Part shown: one piece after another, positions 55,274 through 64,000 of the stretch
Layout: each line of letters starts with the position of its first letter
Numbering within the stretch: position 1 is the first letter of the stretch
Origin: Verpa conica
Taxonomy: Eukaryota > Ascomycota > Pezizomycetes > Pezizales > Morchellaceae
Assembly: GCA_033030425.1 (NCBI GenBank)
Contig: JAUFSD010000008.1
Coordinates: forward strand, 1,612,001-1,676,000
Reading direction: 5' to 3'
DNA length: 64,000 bases
Program-made: the position numbers and the translations under genes
The notes under the pieces: generated by a model
What the model saw: only the letters and a program-made list of their open reading frames with translations
Told to the model about the DNA's origin: nothing
The model's database searches: none

Positions 55274-55752
55274 ATGAGCGCGGTTATTCCATCCATCTTG
55301 CCTTATACTGGTGCATCAAACAGGCTCTACGATCCCATCACAGGGTAAGTCTATGGGCGTTCCTACAAATTCCATCTAAAAAAGCCCCTCCCCAAGCCTT
55401 GCCTACAATCTATACCATAAACGCTTTATATACTTATAGATTAAGCGAATGGAATTTACTGATAACTCATAGGCAAGCCTTTATTATACATGATGATATT
55501 AGTTTTGAAACTAGAGATGGTAGAAAGACCCCAGTCAGATAGCCACCATTAATTCGACATAGCTAAACTATTTTTAGGCAGAAAAGACTCCTGGGGAGGT
55601 GTGCCCGAAGATTCTGCAGTGTATTGTGTAAGTAATCTTGATATCTCATACCATGAGTAACTAAGATTTTTATCTAGAGAGAGTGCGGGTTTGGTCCTCA
55701 CGAGCCAGCTATCCATGGGATTTGTATCATGTGTGGGGAAAGTGCTCACTAG
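55274..55752 (+). CDS. Small zinc-ribbon protein Z3, 4 exons, 85 aa
   Basis: Exons are 55274-55344, 55473-55519, 55563-55627 and 55678-55752, with introns of 128, 43 and 50 nt. The start MSAVIPSILPYTGASN and DDISFE/IIHDD region match Z1 and Z2. The cysteine module is C61-x2-C64-x12-C77-x2-C80 with GFGPH between, though the Trp before the first Cys is Val here. Exons 2, 3 and 4 are each shorter than in Z1 by whole codons. It is intact and ends in GESAH. Intron 1 is the longest in the set. Confidence 0.65.
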
Positions 55753-57015
55753 TAGGGGTTTGGAGAATAAATGGCCCTCATAGTCTTCACGGGCCAATTC
55801 AACCTATCTTCGCATGACTTTATTACTCTATGTTTTATTAATACTATGGCTGTATTTATGACTTATTATTATACACATTTACTCTACATGTATAGTTATA
55901 GCGCGGTGAAGTTAAGCCGACAATATACTATCGATGTGTAGAAACTTCGACTTTGGCAGCACATAAACAGCTGAAATAGGTAGCCCGGAAGATAAAGTAC
56001 AAGTGCGGCAAATAGCCATAAGGCACCTACATAGGTATCGCCGTTCACCAGCTTTCATGCCCAGCCCATCTCACGTGGCGCCAAGGATCATGGCTCTCGC
56101 TACACCAGTGAAGTGCAGTGTAGTTATCAGCCAATCACAAGAAGACAGGGCACGAGCCATGTTCATAGGACTCGGGACGACGCCCGGCAGAGCGATTTTT
56201 TACCAACGAGACTGTCGGATGCCCTCTACTTCGCCCGGGGCACTAGAGACGGCCCTGGCCCCGAGAGTTAGACTTCAGTAGACCTATCCCCGTCGCCATT
56301 TGAGATCGCATCCCCTGAACAGCCACGATCAATGATATATACCAGGTATGATTGACCCTGGGCGGGCCTTTCCTCCGGTCTGCTGCACGGCCAAGGCTCA
56401 GACTTTGATCAAGGGAATCTATACTCTTTGGGGATCCTCCGTATTCGAGGTATTGGAGTATTAGACGCTTATATTATTATTGGGTTAGGCTTTGCTACTG
56501 CAGATTGAAAGAATTTCCCTGGCTTGGGAGTGCCATAACAGTATTCGAGTTAGATGTTGGGTTAGGGTTTGTTTTATCCAGGTTGCCACGAGATCTATTT
56601 GCTGAACAGAGTGCTGACCAATGGAAAGTCTATTAAATCCTTCGTTCAGGGCGTTCAATTTGTTTGGGGTATAGGGTAGCTTCACCATAGCAGTTCAAGT
56701 CCGGAGTCAGTACCGCAGGCTCCTGGCGGTAGAAGCTTTTGATTCGCCTAACTTGTGCATTAGTGACTTCCTGCGTGCAGCAGGTGCAACTACATATGAT
56801 TACTATTCCTTGTCCAAGGTTCTTAAGTAATCCAATCCTATGTACTATGGCAATTCACAGCCTCCTTCTCATATTTATTAGGGGACTACAAAGCACGGTT
56901 TAAAAGCTATGTCTAACCCATCAAACCATTATTTCAAGCCGCAAATAACTCCACCATTATTCTAGACTGTCCACTTCAAGTTACCTCTACACCTTCCCAC
57001 CACCTGTTATCAAAA
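55753..57015. other. Spacer between array units Z3 and Z4
   Basis: No gene is supported. The first 200 bp repeat flank blocks seen after Z1 and Z2 (GCGGTGAAGTT and CACATAAA). A frame at 56003-56281 has no motif support. Confidence 0.5.
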
Positions 57016-57322
57016 ATGAACGCGGACTCTCAATCAACTCAGCCCGATAATAGTAAGTAGCACCCTATCCCTAGAGAATTATCTACATTAACTAACGCGT
57101 GATGGTCGCGCTGGTGGTCTGGATTTAACTGAAATTGCCTCGGGAAAAGCACCTACTTCGAGAATATATGTCTCTACTACCGCTGTAGAAGTCTGGTACT
57201 GTCATTCATGTACAGAAAACTACGGGGTAACTACCAGACCAATGGTTTCTGCGTTTAGCCCGGTATGCTGGGAATGTGGGCACGGAGTTTGCCCGCGTTG
57301 CGCTAGAGAATCTTCTGAGTGA
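57016..57322 (+). CDS. Small zinc-finger protein Z4, diverged array member, 2 exons, 69 aa
   Basis: Exon 1 is 57016-57052 (MNADSQSTQPDN) and exon 2 is 57150-57322. The 97-nt intron has a GTAAGT donor, a TTTAACTGA branch and an AAAAG acceptor. The acceptor is a choice, because the same frame is also open upstream of it. The product contains VWYCHSC, then CWECGHG and CPRC, that is three C-x2-C pairs, so it has one pair more than Z1-Z3. It sits at the array period (about 1.74 kb after Z3). Beyond its stop, 57355-57470 holds a leftover last intron and exon of the older type (YNCRCL to ICVGCGRW), showing that this unit once had the Z1-like end. Confidence 0.5.
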
Positions 57323-57501
57323 TCCCAATGGGAGTACTACTAGCTTGTGTAAGTAATTATGTCTCTTCATCTCGCGTTTTAAAGAACTAAAGGCATCTTG
57401 TGTTAGGCTATGTATAATTGCCGGTGCTTGGTGAAGATATTTACTATTTGTGTCGGTTGCGGAAGGTGGTGAGGGTCATCTAAACAATAGAAATAGTCAT
57501 A

Positions 57502-57578
57502 CAGTAGAAACTCTCTCTATAAGAATACGTTCGGGACCGAGAATTTATGAGAATATTCTTATAGAGAAAGTGTGAAAG
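57502..57578. mobile_element. 77-bp truncated pogo-like MITE
   Basis: CAGTAGAAACTCTCTCTATAAGAATA at the left and TATTCTTATAGAGAAAGTGTGAAAG at the right, with TA at 57500-57501 and 57579-57580. It has the same TATAAGAATA interior as the elements near 42 kb. Confidence 0.75.
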
Positions 57579-58740
57579 TACGGGTGCGAGCAGTATCATA
57601 ATAGTTCGATAATACGCCTAGGGGAGGGGGGTAAGCCCGACCACTTATACCATGGTGGCCAGTACTGAGCTCCAAGCGGAACTTGCCGCATGCCAAGACT
57701 AAGAATATCGTGAGAACCAAACCTTTGTATATTATGACAGTATTCACCTGTCTCGTGCCCAGACTTCTTTTGACTGGTTTAGCGAATATTTGGTGTTGCA
57801 CAGCATGGAGCAACGCAATTGAGCCTTTACTGGCTTTTTTCTGATGCGTCTAGTTTTAGTTCTCCCATATGGTGCTTCGGGATCCTGAGTGGGTAGAGGC
57901 AGAGCTTGAGGCACGGGGGGTTAGACATGGTAAGTCTGAAGTTGAAAAGCTATCGTGGTTGTTAGTTGAATACGCGATGGTTTATACGCGGGGTTCTGGC
58001 CTTCTTACATAAACACTCGTAGCAACTCCCAGCGATTTAGAGAAGACAATTCATCTACTCACACCAACTCCTAATGATTTAGAGAATACCACTTGCTAAC
58101 TACTATGATACAGGTACAGCACCTCCTATTGCATCACCTCCACCTCCACCTCCATTTCCACCCAATGCTCTAGATCACTATCCAGCCTGGGACCATCTTC
58201 CCTCAACCCCCTCAACCCCCTAGGCCCCCTTTGCCGCCCAACCCACCTGCCATACTGTGCCCGCCCCGGGCAATTCACGAAATTACGAAATTGGCGAGTG
58301 GCCCAGGACAAGTTTACCCAACTCGGTTTATTCCGATACCGACCGGACGGTGGTCGGAGGTGCTGTTGGCTAAAGACTAGGAATATTTTCGGAACTCCTG
58401 TCGACCGGTCTAAACACCTGCTGTGGAGCGGGACAGAGGTTATTGGGCTCCACAATCGGGTACTGACGATAGTTTCCGTCAGGAAGCTCATTGGCAGTAC
58501 GTGTCCAGTTGATTCCAAGCCCCAAGGAAAGCCCAGGGATTTACTTTGTTCAAAATAATTGTATTCCGGGGGGGGAGGGTGTGAGTATCAAGGGATGCCT
58601 AGTTGATGAAGCCCAATGCGAAAGGGCTAGGGCTCCATTTTGTCCAATAGGGCTGTATTTTGGGGGGAGGGGAGTGAGTCTCGGGAGGCGTGGGTTCCTA
58701 GTAGTTCCATGCGTGGGGTTATCCGTATTTTTGGAGTAGA
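57579..58740. other. Repeat-rich spacer
   Basis: A stretch at about 57598-57640 is the inverse of about 29155-29205 (AATACGCCTAGGGGAGGGGGGTAAGCCCGAC-type block), and 57742-57780 matches 28378-28410 (CTGTCTCGTGCCCAGACTTCTT). A Pro-rich frame at about 58115-58230 (SPPPPPPFPP) contains a stop and resembles part of the proline-rich gene only in composition. No intact gene is seen. Confidence 0.45.
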
Positions 58741-58744
58741 GGAG

Positions 58745-59730
58745 CTTTATCAGCGACTTCCCCTCAGTAGTAGCCCTTCTATATAGCAATGCAATGATTG
58801 CATCACCGCTGTACCAGTTCACGGCTGCTGCCTTTACAACCGCTTTGGTAACATCGATGGCAGCACCTGTATCCAGCAGTAACCGCATAATATTCTCGCC
58901 GCTGTAGCTATTACCCGCTGTCGCCACCAGAACCGCCTCGGTAACCTTGTTTATGCGATCTCTAGCCAGAGCACCTCCATGACCGCCTCGCCACTATAGC
59001 TATTCGCCGCTGCTGCTTTCAGTACTTCCTGGCTGATTTCCATATCTTTGTCCATTGCTAATAGCATCTCAATTGTATCCTTGCCACAATTGGTGTTTCC
59101 CGCAACCGCTACTAACATATCCTCCGTGATTCTAGTGGAGTCTTTAGCTATGTAGCATTAGCTCCACTATCTCTCTATCGGACCGGTGAACAATGGCCGT
59201 CAAAACGAGCTCAGAGATCTCGATGTTATCTCTAGATAGCAGCAACTCGGTAGTAGTCCAATCGAGTTCCCGGGAAATTGCCACCACAGCGGCCGTAGTA
59301 ATTTTGGTAGCTGGAGTGCTGACTAGCAACTTCATCACCTCCTTGCCACCATTAACATTACTCGCCGCCGTGACAACCCCCACGGTGACATTTACGCAGA
59401 AATCTCTGGACAACAGAATTTCCATAGCTCGTTTGCTCCCGATATACGCCACCCTCTCTAATACATTAGACAAATAGGCCCCATCAGCAACGCAAGCCCC
59501 CGCATCGAGCAGTTGAACTGCTACACTATCTTGTCCCCCTCTCACTACGGCAAGGAATGGGTTGATGGCGTATTTGCTACTCCCCGCGTTAATATCTATC
59601 CCTTTCTGCAATAAATGACTTATAAGTGATTTCCTCTCTTGCATGCTAGCCACTAACAATAGTGTTTCCCCCTCATCGTACGTGTATAAAATTATACGCT
59701 TGGAGTGTATAGCGGCTATGGGTCACCCGC
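58745..59730 (-). pseudogene. Ankyrin-type repeat gene fragment with frameshifts
   Basis: Minus-strand frames read successive helical repeats. At about 59720-59144 there is a true ankyrin start (YDEGETLLLVASMQERKSLISHLLQKGIDINA), then repeats of the VV.AAS.N..GKEVMKLL kind. After a stop at 59144 another frame continues (ITEDMLVAVAGNTNCGKDTIEMLLA and VLKAAAANSYSGEAVMEVL) to about 58950, then a third frame (VATAGNSYSGENIMRLLLDTGAAID). At least two frameshifts separate them. Such repeat tails follow NACHT domains in fungal NLR proteins. No NACHT or other effector domain remains here. Confidence 0.65.
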
Positions 59731-60787
59731 TCATAAGACTGAATAAAACAAAATTTAATAATATAAGTAATTATATTATCAGGTTTGAAAAAAAAAGATA
59801 GTAGCTTTGTTATTGGGAATTACGCCAAGACTGCAAATCTGTACGGGATCCTGGCGCATTTCAGTAGGAACCTCAAGTTGCTTCTCTAAAGGTGATTTTA
59901 AAGCCTAGTTTTTAACATCCAATCTTGAGCAACATAATAATCTGCTTTAAAGTTACTATGAGCTTTAGGCAATAATTGTATACTAGGTTTTTTTTGTAAA
60001 AAGTACCAATTTTAGTGTGTTTTGGCTGTTGTCCGGTCACCCGCGCTACTGAACTACTAGCCTAAAAAAAAGTCTGTTGGTTTTGATGCCTCTGCGACGT
60101 GAATATCAACCGCTATCATACTGCAAATATGATCAGGTTCAGTGCCCGCAATGTATAATATAAAAATAGTGGCACTTAATGTTAATGAGGCTATTTTGAA
60201 ACTGTGTGTGCCATAGCCGTCCTTTTGCGGGTGTTGCGGCTTTGTTGAGGTACCAAAACCAACAGACTTGTTTTTTGGGCTAGTATACATGGCTGACGTC
60301 GAGTCAACTATAACTTCACGTCTTATAGATTACATGTCGGTCTTTTAAAGCACTTTTACTTTACTCGCCGCCAGCTATAAATTAGGGAGAGACCGATAAT
60401 ATCATTCACGTAAGTAAATTTATAACCTGGACCATCATGGCTAGCAAACCCTAAACGGAACTTTCCGCGCAAGCCAAGACCAAGACCACCCTAAGAACAA
60501 AACCTTTGTAAATATATGCCTAGTAAATTAGGTACGGTTAATAGTGTTTATAAATCAACGTAGCACAAAAAAACTTCCACCGTGGAACAAGGCTGTGCAC
60601 AAAAGGCTAAGACTAGCTATACAATCATTGTATTGCTCAGTGATTGGCCAGCCTCGATTAAACTTACCCTACGTATCACAAAGGCTCGTAGCCTTCTCTA
60701 ACTCAGCCCTTTGACTCACAGCATATAAATTTATCTCTAATAGAGCACTTTTTTGAATACAGTTTCGTGAACCATAGTCTATAACCT
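59731..60787. other. Spacer with a MITE and promoter of the 536-aa gene
   Basis: It contains the TIR element at 60057-60283. About 60 bp before the ATG at 60788 lies a TATA-like CATATAAATTTA (about 60722-60733). No gene is seen. Confidence 0.45.
60057..60283. mobile_element. 227-bp MITE with about 35-bp TIRs and TA flanks
   Basis: Left end CTAGCCTAAAAAAAAGTCTG and the inverted right end (CTAGCCCAAAAAACAAGTCTG on the other strand) continue into TTGGTTTTGRTRCCTC. TA is at 60055-60056 and 60284-60285. A minus-strand frame inside it is an accident of the inverted repeat. Confidence 0.75.
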
Positions 60788-62621
60788 ATGCCCGTACCGT
60801 TTGGCTTCTCGATCGGCGACTTTATTGCAGTGGGTGACCTTGCCCAAAGGATCATCAAGGCCCTAAACGAAACCCGGGGGTCTACTGCCGACTACAAATC
60901 CCTATGTGAGGTCCTTTTCTCCTTGGAACGTTCACTCCAGGTCGCTTCTGCAACATTTCTTCATTTCTCGTCAGACAGGAGCACAGACTACTCACCCGAG
61001 ACCGGCCCACTGAACGGCATCCGCCATGAACTTGGCTGCTGCAAGCGGCTTATGGAGGAATTCTTGGTCTGTTCCAGGAAATATACAGAATCACTGTTAA
61101 ACGGACAAGGATCTCGGGTTAAACGTGAATTTTACAAGATAACATGGTGCTTATACAAAGTAGAGGATGTACAGAAGCTGCGGGAGAACATAAAAGGTCA
61201 TCTTGACGCCTTTGATTTTTATGTATCCACTGTCATGAGGTAGGTAGGGATAAATATCGATCCTACTGGCCTTAGCTTTGAAAGTTACTTCCGGCTTCCA
61301 CTTATCGTCTGCACTATTGGCGCGTTAATAGTTGATGCCATTATACTGATATCTAGTAGGCAAAGTGTAGCTCGGATTGAGCAAAAAGCAATTAAAATCT
61401 CAGAAACAGCTAAGATAATTGAGAAGAACGTGATCGGGATATCAGAAACAGCTTATAGAACTGAGGAGAACACTATCGAGATATCAGAAATAAGTCATAG
61501 ACTTGAGTTGATGTTGAAAGATGGGGTTTCTACTCTTAAAGCTTTACAGAAAGATATGCCTAAGATCATAGGACACATATGGGAAGGGGGTTGTTTCGAG
61601 GACCAGTATATAATCCACTTGGAAGATGCCCTGGGTCGGATCATATGGCTTCCACTCCTGCTTTGTGATGATAGCGAAGTATGATCCCAGCCCAATATAT
61701 AGCAAGAAAAGAGAACTGAATCACCTACAGAAGTTTCACAGCTTATTGGAGATGTTGTTTAAAGGCCGTCCTGGCCGGAGGAAAGTGACACAAAGGGAGT
61801 ATGAGGTAATAGATACCTCTGAGGGTGCTCCTATTGAACCCTTTGAATGGGAGCATAAGGTCATTCCAGGCATGCGGGTTGCCATGTCAGTTGTAATTAA
61901 AACTATCATTGACTCCGCCAAAGAATTGGGATCCACAGCTCATCATTGTCCCCGATGTCACGCGCCAAACTGTGGAGCTATACCAGAGAAAGGGTTATTA
62001 AAGTGGTATGCATGTCTCTTTTACGGACACCACTGGAAATTCTACTACGCTAACCCTTTATATAGCCGACATTGTACTTTATTGTTCCGAACTACTCATC
62101 AAGAAAGAATTGTGGAACTCTCAGATGATCCGGCCGGGCAAAAGCCCACAACAGGAACCAAAAAAAGGGCAGCCCCAGAGGACGAACCAGGAGAAGAATA
62201 CGTATTCAAGAGAATCCACTACCTCAGAGAAGTAGTGAAGCATCAGGTCACAATGCCCAAAGGCACGGGTAGAGATGACGCAAAATTGGTAAACAGTAAA
62301 CCAAAGGTCTTGCCTGATAAAAGGCGGTCTGGACGGGGTTCCCGTAGACAGGCTGTGCATGTGCGCAGCAGACAGGGTGAAAGTGTGCGCAGTAAGCAGG
62401 GTGGAAGTGTGGGAAATAAGCAGGGTGGAAGTGTGAGAAGTAAGCAGGGTGGAAGTGTGCGCAGCGGTAGGACCCCCTCATGGTATTGTGTAAGTAATTA
62501 TGTCCCTTCATCATTTATTCTAGGTAACTAAGCCTCTCTGCAGCAGTCTTGTGGCTCTGGTCCACACAATCCTTTTATCAATTTTGCCTGCATCGGATGT
62601 GGAAAGCCCCTGTTGACCTAG
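60788..62621 (+). CDS. 536-aa STAND-N / ubiquitin-like protein fused to a zinc-ribbon exon, 4 exons
   Basis: Exons are 60788-61239, 61357-61678, 61731-62489 and 62544-62621, with introns of 117, 52 and 54 nt. The N-domain PFGFSIGDFIAVGDLAQRI is shared with the gene at 46899. A coiled coil (about 152-215, repeated ISETAxxxE units) and a ubiquitin-like region (KFHSLLEMLFKGRPGRRKV) follow, then CPRC (C331, C334). A low-complexity tail has four and a half VRSKQGGS repeats. The last exon adds C511-x2-C514-x12-C527-x2-C530 with GSGPH, and is 78 nt like exon 4 of Z1 and Z2. Choosing the acceptor at 62543 instead of 62546 restores the C-x2-C spacing. A 36-nt intron 1 ending at about 61275 would instead keep a hydrophobic stretch. 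The role is unknown. The N-domain links it to NLR-type immunity or self-recognition genes. Confidence 0.7.
62361..62467 (+). repeat. In-frame 24-bp tandem repeat in the 536-aa gene
   Basis: Four and a half units of GTGCGCAGTAAGCAGGGTGGAAGT-type sequence (shown here by its key parts GTGCGCAG and CAGGGTGGAAGT) encode VRSKQGGS. The unit is a multiple of three, so copy-number change keeps the frame. It lies directly before the zinc-ribbon exon. Confidence 0.85.
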
Positions 62622-64000
62622 CTAGAAGACGATCAAAGTGGATCATCGAGACCTACTTTACTTACTTTTTATTTGAATCAAGTAATATTTTACTGCTTGT
62701 ATAAAAGTAAGCGTGTAGTTATATATAAACTATGGCACAATGGATGTCTGTTTTAATGCACTATATATATCTTTATATAAGCAACTTTATAGGTTAAACC
62801 GTACTTTGATTAAAAGGCATACTCTACCACAAATGGTCTATGTTGGGAGGCTGCTTTATATATCTACATAGACATATATATAGCCATGCATATATTCTGG
62901 TCTATTGGGGGGGCGTGCCTATTAGGGGTGGCGTCCCATTGGGCTGGGTTCAAATTGATTTTACACATCCCCTGAATGGGCTACCCATTGGAGGGACAAA
63001 AACGTACCCTGGACGGGTAGGCTTGCTTAACAAGCTACCGAAACTCAATTAGACCATATAATTATAATTATTAATGCTAGGAATGGGTAGAGCTATTCTT
63101 CAGTGTTCGCAACCGTCTGGGGCCCTACCGCCACCCTAGGACCGGACGGACTATGAGTTGTGGTCCGTCCGGGGTTAGAAGCTCTTCGGACTATGGGGGC
63201 TTATAGGGCCCAACAGGCCTCCACGAAGGAAGAATTTAGAATTTCTCGGCAAGTCACATAATGAAACACCAACTATAACTCCGCAGATAAACACCTAAAG
63301 TGAGTTCTTGAGACATTTAGATCAACCCTAACCCACCAGACCTTGGCGCCCTGCCGGCGGCTATAGTCCATTCAGTTCATCCAGTCCTCGATCCCCACGC
63401 CCTAGGATAAGTATAGTGCCCGGATGAGAGGGACTATGGGGTATAGGGTGTCCAGTCCTGGGACCAAGGACGGACAGATTGCCCTGTTGCTTTCACCCTA
63501 TTTATTATATAATTGGCATCATTGGATCTTGAGTCTAGCTGTGTGTAAAAATATAGTATTAGATCAAAAATAGTTTAATTAAGCTGCATGATAAAAAATA
63601 TTTATTTTGCTAGCTCGTTCAGGACATACCAGCCCAATCCAGCTCATACGAGGGACGTCTATATAACAGGCTGGCCCATTGAGAGGACGTCCCCTCGATA
63701 GACAGCGTCCCCGAATAGGCTAGAACATGTATATGTATTGATGTGTTAATATCCTAGAGATTAGGTATGGCGCGCGCAGTCTTAAATGTGATGCAAAATT
63801 TCAGCCTATATTCCGGCTCTCACAGCCAGCCAAAAGACTAACAAAAAGATATGTGGCCTTGTATAGCATCAATAAAGCTCCATATCTTTTTGTTAAGATT
63901 TGGCATGTGTAGTTGTTGTGGAATAAAACTTCATTTTTGGCTGTAGAAAGTGCCAAATGGAACCATTCCTAGAAATACTTAGACATGATGGATGCTACAT
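62622..64000. other. Terminal non-coding region with a dispersed repeat
   Basis: No gene is supported. From about 63768 to the window end lies a copy of the dispersed repeat also present at 30008 and 26765. The copy is probably cut by the window edge. Confidence 0.5.
63768..64000. repeat. Dispersed repeat family, copy 3 (runs to window edge)
   Basis: Same block order as 30008-30208, with about 35 bp more in the middle (TGTTGTGGAATAAAAC), which also occurs in copy 1. It ends ATGATGGATGCTACAT, as does copy 2. Confidence 0.75.

Noticed and set aside
58126..58558. Overlapping 86-aa and 130-aa ORFs
   Set aside because: The plus- and minus-strand frames lack motifs, and the plus frame in the Pro-rich part is closed by a stop. 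Nothing supports either.
60057..60290. 77-aa minus-strand ORF with a hydrophobic segment
   Set aside because: It coincides almost exactly with a TA-flanked inverted-repeat element, so the open frame is a by-product of the TIRs.
62361..62467. Possible CRISPR-like array
   Set aside because: Units are directly adjacent without spacers, are a multiple of three and lie in a eukaryotic coding exon.

Overview
The window looks like nuclear DNA of a filamentous ascomycete (Pezizomycotina; the class cannot be fixed from sequence alone). The reasons are many 40-130 nt spliceosomal introns with GTATGT/GTAAGT-type donors and CTAAC/CTAAT branch sites, intron-bearing tRNA-Asp genes, fungal-restricted families (DUF6601-like, DUF3669-like, STAND-type N-terminal proteins), a Dal5-type MFS carrier and RAD54. 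It is gene-poor and repeat-rich. The only housekeeping-type genes are the MFS carrier (35.6-37.5 kb), a proline-rich protein (39.3-41.0 kb) and RAD54 (48.0-50.4 kb).

Layout. (1) 1.27-8.95 kb is a 7.68-kb element with 29-bp terminal inverted repeats and flanking TA dinucleotides. It holds a divergent gene pair that is intact after splicing: an integrase-like DDE transposase (minus strand, 5 exons, 538 aa) and an unknown 391-aa protein (plus strand, 3 exons). Two further ORFs lie in its left part. The element split a coiled-coil reading frame, which a small MITE interrupts again at 9.15 kb. (2) 9.4-20.8 kb carries decayed or unknown genes: a degenerate frame, a 181-aa protein, a broken L-amino-acid oxidase, a DUF6601-like membrane protein, and a repeated family in which a membrane segment plus a YGxNLAAxRTSAKMD-type motif is joined to a DUF3669-like domain. 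(3) 20.9-33 kb is mostly non-coding: three tRNA-Asp loci, a solo LTR, nested MITEs and a dispersed repeat family. (4) 33-51 kb holds five multi-exon or single-exon genes, two pogo-like MITEs and a second solo LTR with a 5-bp target duplication. (5) 51.6-62.7 kb is a tandem array of small zinc-ribbon genes about 1.8 kb apart, an ankyrin-type pseudogene, and a 536-aa STAND-N/ubiquitin-like protein whose last exon is the same zinc-ribbon exon. A paralogous 991-aa protein is encoded at 43.3-46.9 kb on the other strand.

All multi-exon models were built by hand from splice motifs. Each keeps a single frame across every junction, which is the main support for them. Family names come from recalled conserved motifs, not from a search.
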